The notes: a model not told the origin generated them from the sequence alone. Numbered from the stretch's first letter, positions 7,635 through 15,342 are shown. The stretch: DNA of 23,350 nucleotides from Vulcanisaeta sp. UBA163 (GCA_002496475.1 DAJV01000034.1:1-23350); one strand, 5' to 3'. A program made the numbers and translations.

Positions 7635-8546
7635 TTACCTTATTTTAAGGTTTTCTCTATCAATTTCTAAACCATTATCCCTGGCATCCCTGATCAAGCC
7701 CCTAATGATGCCCTTCATGTAGTATATTAACGAGTAATCATTATTAAGCCACCTGCCCACGCTATCAAGTAATTGATCAGTGGGATTTTTCACAAATAGG
7801 GGTTCAAGCAACTTCCTGTTAATGTCGAGCCGCTTTATTACGTTAGACGGATCCGCCGAGAACGTTATGAAGTCATAAACTCTAGCCACAGGTATTGCGG
7901 AAAGCTTCGTCGACCAATGCAATGATAGAGGCACTCTATACATCTTAACCTTAAGCATTGTGTTACCGCCTATTATAACATCATTACCATATGACTGAAA
8001 TAAATCAATGGGCTTCATGCTCCTGCTCACAACCTCATTGATCATACTCACAAAGGCCTTCATTTCCGCATCTCCAATGGCGTTAGTCAATAAGGCCATA
8101 ACCTTAAATCCATTCATGCCATCAAACATCACTGCATTATTAGCCAAGCCAACATACTCCAGTATCGCACGCACGGCAGTAACCATTAAGTCCATTAATT
8201 CAAGGCCCCTATCATGCATCCAAACCCTTCTTCCACCCTTTACATCTATTATTACGGTATCAATACCCTTGGCCAATGCCGTGTTTACTGAAGCCATGAA
8301 ATCGATACCGCCCAACTTAACATACCTTATTAATTCATCCTTGCTATTGATTATTATTGGCAACCTACTTCCATCCTCATGCCTTGCCTTAATCATTAAA
8401 ACCGCAGAATCGCCAATCTGCCTAATAATGGTGACCCTCCTGTTCACTAGGAAACTGAGCATTAGATCACCGACTATGTCGTAGTACTTAAGCGGCCTAA
8501 CCGATGGCCTAAGTACCATAGGTATTAACGTCTTAGGCATTACCAA
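7635..8546 (-). CDS. primase catalytic-subunit (PriS) paralogue, apparently inactive
   Basis: A 303-residue protein whose layout follows archaeal PriS, the small catalytic primase subunit of the archaeo-eukaryotic primase superfamily. Matching landmarks in order are: the R-x-I-x-x-x N-terminal strand region with SKDELIRYV (68-76); the motif I region TVIIDVKGG (97-105); the motif II region FDGMNGFKV (141-149); and the motif III region YRVPLSLHWSTKL (203-215), which corresponds to RIPNSLHGKSGL in Sulfolobus PriS. The catalytic residues differ. The second Asp of motif I is K103, the His of motif II is K148, and the Asp before motif III is absent. The zinc knuckle of PriS is also missing. The start overlaps the GTPase gene by 14 nt. 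Assignment rests on motif order recalled from the family, without an alignment program. Confidence 0.65.
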   Translation of the reverse strand: MVMPKTLIPMVLRPSVRPLKYYDIVGDLMLSFLVNRRVTIIRQIGDSAVLMIKARHEDGSRLPIIINSKDELIRYVKLGGIDFMASVNTALAKGIDTVIIDVKGGRRVWMHDRGLELMDLMVTAVRAILEYVGLANNAVMFDGMNGFKVMALLTNAIGDAEMKAFVSMINEVVSRSMKPIDLFQSYGNDVIIGGNTMLKVKMYRVPLSLHWSTKLSAIPVARVYDFITFSADPSNVIKRLDINRKLLEPLFVKNPTDQLLDSVGRWLNNDYSLIYYMKGIIRGLIRDARDNGLEIDRENLKIR

Positions 8547-9333
8547 TCACCCCAGGTCTATAGTAATAAATTAACTTGCCAATTATCCAATCCCTAATCA
8601 CTGCAACTGCGGCGTTCCTAATGTTTACTTTACCACCCTTCACCAGTAATCCCCTCCTTCTTCCAATTAATTCCAGGAGTTCCATTGGGTCCTCAGAGTC
8701 AACGCCATACCTATCCATAAATGCCTTGGGATTGAATGACTTAATCCTCATTATTAACTTTACCGCTGGTAGTACAGGATCATCAATCCTCGATGGATCT
8801 ATGGCACCCTTAATAATTAGCACCGCCTCATCCTTAATCTCCTCTGGCGGTATGACGCCAGGCGTATCTATGACTACTAGCCACTGCTTGGCCTTAACAA
8901 CTTGCTCGCCAATTGTCCAGCCAGGCGTTGGACTTGTCTCTGCAACATGCCTACCCTTGAGGTAGTTAATAATTGTTGACTTGCCAACATTTGGATAACC
9001 AACCACTGAAATCCTGACTGGCAACTTGGGCGCATGCTGTTTAATACTGGTAATGAGTTTCCTGGTGCCCAGCCTATTCCTTGCACTTATGAATACTGCG
9101 GGGTATTCCCTATTTAGGTATTCCTTCCATTCCTTAAGTATGCTCATTGGAACTAGGTCAGCCTTATTAATGACTATTATTAATGGCTTACCTAATCTAC
9201 TGAGTAGTTCCTCCAACTTTCTATTCCTAGTCTCCATCGGGTCCCTCGCATCTACAACCTCAAGTACCAAGTCACTTAACTCCAGGACGCTCCTAACCCT
9301 CCTCCAAGCCTCGCTCTGACTTACCCTACTCAT
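8533..9333 (-). CDS. circularly permuted GTPase of the YlqF/RbgA/Nog2 type
   Basis: A 266-residue cytoplasmic GTPase with its G motifs in permuted order: G4 NKAD (56-59), G5 SAR (83-85), G1 GYPNVGKST (112-120), a G2-like PTPGWT (135-140) and G3 DTPG (156-159). This order defines the YlqF/YawG family, whose members act in large ribosomal subunit assembly. An ARDP motif (29-32) near the start is also typical. The C-terminal 80 residues are helical and basic, as in archaeal members. It is the first gene of the minus-strand run that includes the primase-like gene, the membrane protein and the zinc ribbon. It is divergent from atpD across 57 bp. Confidence 0.9.
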   Translation of the reverse strand: MSRVSQSEAWRRVRSVLELSDLVLEVVDARDPMETRNRKLEELLSRLGKPLIIVINKADLVPMSILKEWKEYLNREYPAVFISARNRLGTRKLITSIKQHAPKLPVRISVVGYPNVGKSTIINYLKGRHVAETSPTPGWTIGEQVVKAKQWLVVIDTPGVIPPEEIKDEAVLIIKGAIDPSRIDDPVLPAVKLIMRIKSFNPKAFMDRYGVDSEDPMELLELIGRRRGLLVKGGKVNIRNAAVAVIRDWIIGKLIYYYRPGVIGNA

Positions 9334-9360
9334 TCCTCGACACTGTGACTATGTAATAAT

Positions 9361-9376
9361 GTTTAAAAATATAAAA
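9361..9376. promoter_or_regulatory. shared A/T box between the GTPase and atpD genes
   Basis: GTTTAAAAATATAAAA holds TATA-like sequence on both strands. It is centred about 23-26 nt from the atpD GTG at 9391 and about 32 nt from the GTPase ATG at 9333. The GTPase message has GAGG just before its ATG, so it may use a ribosome binding site, whereas atpD looks leaderless. Confidence 0.45.
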
Positions 9377-9390
9377 CGTTCCTTAATAAC

Positions 9391-10017
9391 GTGGCCTTTG
9401 AGAGACCAATCCCCTCAAGATTAACCCTATTAAGACTTAGGAACCAGGAGAGGTTGTATAGGGGTATCAGGAAAACCGTGGAGGATGCCAGGAACGCCAC
9501 CATACAGAGGATCAGGGCAATAATACCTAAATTGGAGACGGCGAGAAAAAACGTCTATGATGAGTTGGGAAGGGTATCGTTAATACTCAAGGCAGCAGTA
9601 TCAAGAATGGGCATAGAGGAGTACGGCAAACTCAGCGAGGTCATAAAGCCATCCGTGGACGTGGAATTCATCGACATAACAATGGAAGGACTTAAGTTCA
9701 GGGGGTTGGAGTTCAGAGGCGTTTCAAGCCCTAATTACGGCATTTACGCAATACCACCAGAACTCGACAGTGCCCTATACGGAATATACAGCAACTTTAA
9801 GGTTATTTCAGAAATGATGAACCTAGAGAGTCTATTCTACACATTACTTGCCAGGATCAGGGAGTACCAAAGAATGGTCAACGCCATAGACAACGTACTA
9901 CTACCCAGGATAATGGATAATTCAAGATTCGTCAGGCTTAAGCTTGATGAAGATGAACGTGAGGAATTCGTCAGAAGAATAGTAATTAGCAGACTCCTCG
10001 AGGTAATGGGCAGGTAG
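9391..10017 (+). CDS. atpD: A-type ATP synthase subunit D
   Basis: The central-stalk (rotor axle) subunit D of the archaeal A1Ao ATP synthase. At 208 residues it has the usual length. The N-terminal coiled-coil helix contains PSRLTLLRLRNQERLYRG, and the C-terminal helix ends in the acidic-basic stretch LDEDEREEFVRRI, both characteristic of the family. The gene starts with GTG at 9391, about 25 nt from a TATA-like box, giving a leaderless message. No other ATP synthase genes lie in the window, so subunit D is separated from the main operon here. Confidence 0.9.
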   Translation: MAFERPIPSRLTLLRLRNQERLYRGIRKTVEDARNATIQRIRAIIPKLETARKNVYDELGRVSLILKAAVSRMGIEEYGKLSEVIKPSVDVEFIDITMEGLKFRGLEFRGVSSPNYGIYAIPPELDSALYGIYSNFKVISEMMNLESLFYTLLARIREYQRMVNAIDNVLLPRIMDNSRFVRLKLDEDEREEFVRRIVISRLLEVMGR

Positions 10018-10066
10018 GCACAAGGCAAGTAAGGCTTAAGTACCTCCTTAATGGTCTCATGCTATA

Positions 10067-10183
10067 ATGAAGAAAGGAGGGATGTACGGATTGATGACGA
10101 GGGATTTGAACGCTGAGGCAGCCTTAACGGCCCCTCCTAATGTAACAATAACGGCAGTGATTAAATCATGGGATTTAATCTAA
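10067..10183 (+). CDS. possible 38-residue ORF ahead of the SpoIIM-like gene
   Basis: A frame from the ATG at 10067 encodes 38 residues beginning MKKGGMYGLMTRDL and ends 16 nt inside the next gene in another frame. A TATA-like box (GGCTTAAGTA, around 10036) is placed about 30 nt upstream of this ATG, whereas the SpoIIM-like gene has no box of its own at that distance. The overlap would allow coupled translation. No family is recognised, and the composition is not strongly protein-like, so it may only be a transcribed leader. Confidence 0.3.
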   Translation: MKKGGMYGLMTRDLNAEAALTAPPNVTITAVIKSWDLI

Positions 10184-10737
10184 GGAGGATCATCACAATA
10201 TATGCAGTGGAGTTACTGGTACTTACGGTACTCTCAATAATTGGTTTCTATGTGGGTCGCTTATTCATAAACGAATCTATGGTTACATCACTAGGAAACG
10301 AACTAAGGAGCGCCGCAGAGCTGGGGCCGAATTATATATTCCTCCATAATCTCGCGGTAGATACTCTGATGGCGGTTCCAGTGATTGGTCCGTTCTTCTT
10401 CGTATTCGCCCTCGCAACTACCGGGTTCGTACTGGGTGTTTACGTTTCATACACGCTTAATTCACCAGTAGGTCTTGTATTGTCATTGCTTATAACAATG
10501 TTTTTCCCACATGGTATAATCGAGCTCTTCGCCTATGCATTCTCCACATCCGGTTCATTACTACTCACAGGCAATATTATTAATACCATGCGAAGAAGAG
10601 GGTCGGTGAATAGGGATGGGGTCATTACGCTCATTATTTATTACGTAATTTCAGTGATCCTCCTCTATATTGCTGCAAATGTTGAATACTTTGAAATAAC
10701 AGCGCTGAAAGGGATGATAAGTGGTATGATTAGTTAG
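10168..10737 (+). CDS. SpoIIM/DUF95-family membrane protein
   Basis: A 189-residue integral membrane protein with hydrophobic segments at about 10-31, 64-92, 100-114, 117-137 and 152-171. The motif PHGIIEL (114-120), following a glycine-rich segment (TTGFVLGVY), is the signature of the stage II sporulation protein M/DUF95 family. Archaeal members have no sporulation role; their function is unknown, though a membrane transport or shape role has been suggested for relatives. The start ATG overlaps the end of a possible 38-residue ORF. Its stop overlaps by 4 nt the stop of the convergent DsbA-like gene. Confidence 0.75.
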   Translation: MGFNLRRIITIYAVELLVLTVLSIIGFYVGRLFINESMVTSLGNELRSAAELGPNYIFLHNLAVDTLMAVPVIGPFFFVFALATTGFVLGVYVSYTLNSPVGLVLSLLITMFFPHGIIELFAYAFSTSGSLLLTGNIINTMRRRGSVNRDGVITLIIYYVISVILLYIAANVEYFEITALKGMISGMIS

Positions 10738-11630
10738 CCGTTCAGGTTTTTATACATGAAGCTCTGCGTCATTAGGTTTTGCACGAATATTGGTAATTGA
10801 ATGTTATTGGTAGTATCATCATAGGCCCCAGTCACTGAGTTATAACCAAGCATGAAGAGTATTGGTAAGTTTGGTAAGTTAGTGGGTACTTGGTAGGTTA
10901 ACGGTGTTGGCGTCAGGAATGGTTGTACGTAGTATCCATTGATAACAGAGACGATCATTGCTTGATACATGTTACTGGAAACGTATGGTTTGTACTCACT
11001 TATGCACTCCGTGACGTTCATGTTAATGCCCAACTCATTAAGCATTTCCTGTATTGTGGATATACTCGTTAGATTAGCCACCTTGGTCGTATTGGTACCA
11101 ATGAATGAACCAACTTTACTAAGGAATAATAACGCGTCATCCATGTTTGTTGAATTGTAGTACAGGCAATAGGCCACTGAGGCCACGTTTGTCTCAGCCA
11201 ATACCAATGGTGATGGCGAACCAGTATAATTGAAGGAAAGTATGTTAAACGCTATTTCGTATTGAACTAATCCCTCCTTTGAGGTACTAAGTATATAATT
11301 AGTATTGATTATGGAGAAGTTTGTGGCTGGTGACATGACGGGGTTGTATAAAATCAGAACCTTAATCGGCGCCGTGTTTGGTCCATAAACTAGGCTATAA
11401 TTCCTAAAGGCATTGTATATCCTTAGTGCATTAAGTAATTGAAAGTACGGCGGCCAAGCAATAACACTAGCCCCACCAGACGTGCCAAGCGGGTATATCA
11501 CTATTGGCGTTCCCGTGTGAAGCTTTGATGGTGGTGCGATGACCTTTGCCAATATGAAGTACGTTAAAACCGCAGCCAGCACCAGTACCAGCGCAAGTAT
11601 TGCAATGCTTATTGCCTTGTTAATGTCCAT
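10734..11630 (-). CDS. membrane-anchored DsbA-like protein lacking CXXC
   Basis: A 298-residue protein with one N-terminal transmembrane anchor (residues 8-28) and a large outside domain. The domain resembles a DsbA-type thioredoxin fold: a beta strand IKVLILYNPVMSP (89-101) where the active site would be, a helical insertion, and a strand-turn region NLPNLPILFM (251-260) resembling the cis-proline loop. The CXXC pair is absent; the equivalent position reads PVMS. Two cysteines, C155 and C209, fall in the helical insertion and may form a structural disulfide. Several N-glycosylation sequons (NYS, NFS, NYT, NST, NTT, NLT) support a cell-surface location. The fold assignment is tentative; the anchor and sequons are seen directly. 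Confidence 0.5.
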   Translation of the reverse strand: MDINKAISIAILALVLVLAAVLTYFILAKVIAPPSKLHTGTPIVIYPLGTSGGASVIAWPPYFQLLNALRIYNAFRNYSLVYGPNTAPIKVLILYNPVMSPATNFSIINTNYILSTSKEGLVQYEIAFNILSFNYTGSPSPLVLAETNVASVAYCLYYNSTNMDDALLFLSKVGSFIGTNTTKVANLTSISTIQEMLNELGINMNVTECISEYKPYVSSNMYQAMIVSVINGYYVQPFLTPTPLTYQVPTNLPNLPILFMLGYNSVTGAYDDTTNNIQLPIFVQNLMTQSFMYKNLNG

Positions 11631-11692
11631 CTCGAAATCATAGGTGCCTGGATTTATTAAGGATTACTCACGCATTAATGACGTTATAGAAA

Positions 11693-11702
11693 TGTTTAAA
11701 TT
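11693..11702 (+). promoter_or_regulatory. core promoter of the 70-residue zinc-ribbon gene
   Basis: TGTTTAAATT is centred about 28 nt upstream of the ATG at 11726, which fits a leaderless message. An earlier ATG at 11721 is in another frame. Confidence 0.45.
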
Positions 11703-11725
11703 ATTAGTAGCCCCACGGTTATGCA

Positions 11726-11938
11726 ATGGCAATACCCAATGTTGAGAGACCAAAACCAGCACTTCATGGACCAACTGTACCCGTATGCACCTCATGTGGT
11801 AAACCAATTAGGCCATATGAAAGAGCCACGCACTTTCTATGTCCAAACTGCGGTAAGGCTGAAATATGGAGATGCGAGCATTGCAGAAGGACAGGAAACC
11901 CATATAAATGCCCCGTCTGTGGCTTCGAGGGGCCCTAG
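11726..11938 (+). CDS. double zinc-ribbon RNA-binding-type protein (DUF1610/HVO_2753-like)
   Basis: A 70-residue protein with eight cysteines in four CxxC pairs: C21/C24, C39/C42, C50/C53 and C62/C65. The order CTSCGKPI, FLCPNCGKAEIWRCEHCRRTG and YKCPVCGFEGP is the strongly conserved pattern of small archaeal zinc-finger proteins described as Zn-ribbon RNA-binding proteins. It probably binds two zinc ions. In many archaea this gene sits next to the elongation factor 1-beta gene, but no such gene is present here. The frame from the ATG at 11726 is preferred over the overlapping frame from 11721 because it holds all the cysteine pairs. Confidence 0.88.
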   Translation: MAIPNVERPKPALHGPTVPVCTSCGKPIRPYERATHFLCPNCGKAEIWRCEHCRRTGNPYKCPVCGFEGP

Positions 11939-12249
11939 TCACGTTAATACTCACATTATCCAACCACGCTTCAACACTATTCATTAACCATATAACTTAA
12001 GTGAAACCATTAGAAATAAGATTCACCATCCACCGTAAACCCAAACCACCCCAAAACACGAGCAGTAATACCCTCATTACCCTCCAACCCTATGACATAA
12101 CTTAAGCATTCATTACACAAAATAAGATTACCCTAACGACACAAACACCGCCACTTGATTACTTAACCAACCACTCCTTATCTTGACAATGCACTTTGAA
12201 CCATATTCTTTTCCCAGAAAATCCGAGCAAAGGGAAAGAACGAAAATAG
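11939..12249. other. intergenic spacer downstream of the tRNA, no gene seen
   Basis: About 310 bp of A- and C-rich plus-strand sequence (runs such as AAACCCAAACCACCCC). No frame longer than about 30 codons looks protein-like on either strand, apart from one antisense to the zinc-ribbon gene. I found no copy of the tRNA 3' end here, so there is no evidence of an integrated element on the 3' side of the tRNA. Confidence 0.4.
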
Positions 12250-12341
12250 TGCGGCCGCCGGGATTCGAACCCGGGTTCTGCGGCTCTCCACGTTAATTGC
12301 TCGGAAGGCCGCCATCCTAGACCAGGCTAGACTACGGCCGC
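12250..12341 (-). tRNA. tRNA-Gly(UCC) with a 16-nt anticodon-loop intron
   Basis: On the minus strand the gene folds into a full cloverleaf. The acceptor stem pairs GCGGCCG with CGGCCGC, the T arm is CCGGG-TTCGAAT-CCCGG, the anticodon stem pairs GCGGC with GCCGC, and the discriminator base is A. The anticodon loop reads CU-UCC-GA once 16 bases are removed, giving anticodon UCC (glycine). The intron (AGCAATTAACGTGGAG, 12301-12286) sits between positions 37 and 38, the canonical archaeal site. UUCC of the loop can pair with GGAG at the intron's end, as in a bulge-helix-bulge substrate for the splicing endonuclease. CCA is not encoded. An A/T box near 12363-12370 lies about 26 nt upstream. Confidence 0.93.
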
Positions 12342-12620
12342 GGGTTTAATAGCATTTATCGGGATTTTAAGTCTTATCATTATTGTGCCTTTGATTTAAG
12401 AAATTTATAAAAATTATTATATTTATTGATATATTTTTTATTAAATATATTAATATTTTTATTATTAAATATCAAGAATTAGTAAAATATCGCTTATTAT
12501 TAAATCTCCTCTCATTATTCACAGTGTTTATATTACTGTACAAACAATGGAAAGTTATTGTGTCATTATATTTCGTGAATCTAATGATAAATAATTCCCG
12601 GTGATGTTGAGTAATTGGTT
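12342..12620. other. strongly AT-rich spacer
   Basis: About 280 bp, with 12400-12500 nearly pure A/T (runs such as ATATATTTTTTATTAAATATAT). It holds the tRNA-Gly promoter at its left end. No coding frame is convincing. It separates the tRNA from two unrecognised genes and could be a transcription stop region or the flank of foreign DNA. Confidence 0.4.
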
Positions 12621-14051
12621 TTACCTGTTCTTGGGGTGCGGATTTTGCGTTTCGATAATTTCGCTTATTAATTTGCAGGCATTGTCTCGATCATTCTTGG
12701 TTACTGTTTTTACTAGATTCCATAATTTTTTACCTGCTGTTTCGTTATTAATTATCATGCTTACCAGGTCTCTAAATTCGCTGTTGTCTAGTTTCTTTTC
12801 TATTTCCCATAGTAATTCATCTTTACCGACATGTCTTGCAAGCATTTCCAATGCGTCGTATAGTAGTTTCAAGTCGTTGTTTTTCAACGCCTTAATTGCC
12901 CTCCTGTATATTGGGCATAGTTCCTCTGGGCATTCAATGTCGCCAATCCTTAGCCTATAAATCCTAGGTTTGTCTCCCTTCGTGTGGTCAGTAATAATAT
13001 CATCCATTGTCATTATTACCTTGGAATTATCAAGGTACTCACCATGTACTTCCTCAATTAATGCCATAGCTTCCTCGGGATTATTATCCCTAATGGTCCT
13101 AAGTACCTTATACACTAGGCCTTTGCCGGCTTCGGGGTTCAGTTCCTTAAGCCTTTTGGCTAAATTTACCAGGGCGCGTTGTGTTAGTTTACCTAGATCC
13201 TCAAGGTCATTTAGTGATACATTAGTACGCTTAGCTATTTGCATTATGTATATCCTCTTGGAAATATCCAGTTGATTTTTCGATGATGCCTTCAATACCG
13301 TATTATTGATACTCCCATAATCAATAAATCCATCCTGTGATATATTATTCCTTATTATTGTATTCTTTAGTTCATTTATGAAGTCATCATTTAGTACAGC
13401 AATGATGTACCTATGGGCGTTCCTCTCGCTCATATTCAGGATACTTGCAAGTTCCTTAGCTATACCCATAACCCCCTCATACCTTCGCAATCCCTCTATC
13501 ACGGTCTCTGCCTCTTTCCGATCCCTCTCCGTAACCTTAAGTACGTAGTTTTTAATCAATTCCTTAGCAAACTGTAGCTTAACCTCCTTCAGCACCCTGT
13601 TCTTGTAGGCTATGCATATTGTGGCTGCTATAGCCATTGCTACGTACCTTTCCTCATTATCGAACCTACCTAGGTCCCAAACCTCTGTCCAAGCCCTATC
13701 AAGTACGTAATTCATACTTCCTGATAATGTAGATAATGCATTGTATATGCATACATCAGCAATCAGGTAATGGGCATCATCAAGGTGCAGCACGAGCATG
13801 GGCTGGAGAAGCTTGCCACCAACCTTAGCCAATTCCTCAATATGGCCCTCAATGAAAGCCCTTTCTACTTCACCATGTGGGCAAGGACATGGATGCCAAT
13901 TAGGCACAGTAAAATACTTCATTAAATCCCTGAGTCTCATTTCATACCTCTCTCTCACGATACCGAGCTTAATGATTACGTCCTTAGTCTCCATTAATCT
14001 CTTTATTTTGTCTATTAATACTTTTATAAGGCTAGCTTTAATGGTGCTCAT
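12621..14051 (-). CDS. unrecognised 476-residue helical protein
   Basis: A long, mostly alpha-helical, soluble-looking protein. Near the N terminus is a striking cysteine/histidine stretch, NWHPCPCPHGE (51-61), preceded by basic helices (residues 10-48) and suggestive of metal binding. Residues 196-220 (GIAKELASILNMSERNAHRYI and following) look like a helix-turn-helix. C-terminal helices resemble repeats of about 35-40 residues (TIRDNNPEEAMALIEEV, AIKALKNNDLKLLYDALEML). No enzyme motif or transmembrane segment is seen. A TATA-like box (CTTTAAG) lies about 23 nt upstream of the ATG at 14051. It lies between AT-rich spacers and seems richer in A/T codons than the genes to its left. A regulator or an element-derived gene is possible; I do not recognise it. 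Confidence 0.7.
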   Translation of the reverse strand: MSTIKASLIKVLIDKIKRLMETKDVIIKLGIVRERYEMRLRDLMKYFTVPNWHPCPCPHGEVERAFIEGHIEELAKVGGKLLQPMLVLHLDDAHYLIADVCIYNALSTLSGSMNYVLDRAWTEVWDLGRFDNEERYVAMAIAATICIAYKNRVLKEVKLQFAKELIKNYVLKVTERDRKEAETVIEGLRRYEGVMGIAKELASILNMSERNAHRYIIAVLNDDFINELKNTIIRNNISQDGFIDYGSINNTVLKASSKNQLDISKRIYIMQIAKRTNVSLNDLEDLGKLTQRALVNLAKRLKELNPEAGKGLVYKVLRTIRDNNPEEAMALIEEVHGEYLDNSKVIMTMDDIITDHTKGDKPRIYRLRIGDIECPEELCPIYRRAIKALKNNDLKLLYDALEMLARHVGKDELLWEIEKKLDNSEFRDLVSMIINNETAGKKLWNLVKTVTKNDRDNACKLISEIIETQNPHPKNR

Positions 14052-14211
14052 GAATTATTTTTTAATAACTTAAAGGACTCATTATGAAACTATTGATAAA
14101 TTTCTAAATATTATTACCGTATAGAACTCAATACATTATGTTAACTACGATGACATCAACGCATTAATGTCATTGTTATATTAAAAATAATTCGAGAAAT
14201 ACCTACGGTTA

Positions 14212-14910
14212 TTAAAAGCCGTATAGTGCATCAATAATTTTAATGAGTTCCTCCTTACCTGATTCCCTGAGTATATCTTCGACGGTATCCCTGTCCAGAT
14301 TCTCAAGTAGTACTGCGGTTATGGCGAGTTCTATGAGCGTTCTTCTGTAGAAGTGTCTCTTTCTGAACTTCGTTACCCTGCTGATGTCAACATACTTATT
14401 AAGAACGTCATTAACATTAACGACGTTATCCAAGCCCCATTCCCTGAGAACCTTGTTTATTTGTACGTTAATCAGTGAACCAAAGGTTTCATTAAATGCA
14501 TCCTCAATAAGCTTCCTGAGTCCTGGGCCATACTTAATGCATCCCGGGTCTAAGACGCACTCAAGTACTTCATAGGGTGTTGGCCTCTTCACGGGCCATT
14601 TACCCTTTAATGACGTGGCAAGCGCCATTACCTGTCTTTCATTGTATGGTATACCCGCCTTATCAAGGGTCGTCTTAAACTCGATGACCCAGTTCCTAAC
14701 CAAGTCTTCAAGATCCCTAACGCCCTCCACAGGCATGAATGCTCTTTTTATTGCCGTAATACGCCTAAAAGTTTCGCTTGTGTTATTTCTCACAATGGTG
14801 CCATTGTTGTATTTTAGTAGGGCTGGGTAATACTCTGTGCCTTCGTAAATTATGTCTGTTACTAAGCCATCCTCGTTAATTATCTCACCATTATCATTCA
14901 CGAATTTCAT
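14212..14910 (-). CDS. unrecognised 232-residue protein divergent from the prepilin gene
   Basis: A soluble 232-residue protein with a beta-rich first 50 residues (MKFVNDNGEIINEDGLVTDI) and a helical remainder. Two cysteines lie in LECVLDPGCIKY. A basic patch, RVTKFRKRHFYRR, lies near residue 190, followed by an acidic helical C terminus. No known motif is visible. The ATG at 14910 lies 30 nt from a TATA-like box (GTTTATAC on the minus strand), consistent with a leaderless transcript. It faces the first prepilin gene across 114 bp, so it could be a divergent regulator of the pilus cluster, or a companion of the 476-residue protein downstream on the same strand. Both are guesses from position. 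Confidence 0.65.
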   Translation of the reverse strand: MKFVNDNGEIINEDGLVTDIIYEGTEYYPALLKYNNGTIVRNNTSETFRRITAIKRAFMPVEGVRDLEDLVRNWVIEFKTTLDKAGIPYNERQVMALATSLKGKWPVKRPTPYEVLECVLDPGCIKYGPGLRKLIEDAFNETFGSLINVQINKVLREWGLDNVVNVNDVLNKYVDISRVTKFRKRHFYRRTLIELAITAVLLENLDRDTVEDILRESGKEELIKIIDALYGF

Positions 14911-15024
14911 TACGCATTAAAAGTGTTATTGTGATTGTATAAACTTTTTCACTATATAGTCTATAATTTTTTGTTTCAATTTCACCTAAGAACCCTTATA
15001 AAAATATGATATAATAGGTATATG
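14911..15024. promoter_or_regulatory. divergent promoter region between the 232-residue gene and the first prepilin gene
   Basis: It contains two outward boxes: GTATAAAC (14937-14945, acting on the minus strand) and CTTATAAAA (14995-15003, centred 26 nt before the ATG at 15025). Between them is the 10-bp perfect palindrome ACTATATAGT (14951-14960), a candidate operator able to act on both genes. Confidence 0.45.
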
Positions 15025-15309
15025 ATGGTATCGAGGGGGATATCAGCCTTATTTGTTGCAATAATAATGGCACTAACAATAATAGCCATAATCGGGTTAA
15101 TCACAATAAGCATGCCACTTTTAAAATCCGGTATTGATAAAACGCATTGGGCAGGCTCAATGGGTGTTTACAAACCACCAAGTCCAGTAAACTCAAGTAA
15201 TGCTGTGGAGACCCCGCAAACCGATGGTTATTGCCTATACTATACTAATAATGGTGTAACGTATATTTCATGTCCATCAACACCAATGAACCAAACAACT
15301 AATCCCTGA
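15025..15309 (+). CDS. small type IV prepilin-like protein
   Basis: A 94-residue protein with a class III signal peptide. A short basic leader, MVSRG, is followed directly by the hydrophobic helix ISALFVAIIMALTIIAIIGL. PibD/FlaK-type prepilin peptidase would cut after the glycine, and the helix would form the pilus core or a membrane anchor. The exposed part is only about 60 residues, proline- and asparagine-rich, with two cysteines (GYCLYY, ISCPST) and the sequons NSS and NQT. It is the first gene of the pilus cluster with its own promoter 26 nt upstream. The ATG at 15025 is preferred, though one at 15022 is equally in frame. It could be a minor pilin or priming subunit. Confidence 0.75.
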   Translation: MVSRGISALFVAIIMALTIIAIIGLITISMPLLKSGIDKTHWAGSMGVYKPPSPVNSSNAVETPQTDGYCLYYTNNGVTYISCPSTPMNQTTNP

Positions 15310-15342
15310 CCTCTTTTAAATATCTCATTTTAATATCTAGTG

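Noticed and set aside
10090..10117. TTGATGA ... CTGA, resembling C and D' boxes of a C/D guide RNA
   Set aside because: The guide spacing is too long and no C' box or final D box follows.
11721..11987. 88-codon frame overlapping the 70-residue zinc-ribbon gene
   Set aside because: It is a frame-shifted shadow; the other frame holds four ordered CxxC pairs of a known family.
12250..12341. tRNA-Gly as an integration site with a duplicated 3' end
   Set aside because: No copy of the tRNA 3' end and no integrase gene is visible in the window; the orphan genes lie on the 5' side instead.
12601..12960. 119-codon plus-strand hydrophobic frame
   Set aside because: Antisense to the 476-residue gene, which has its own promoter and protein-like composition.
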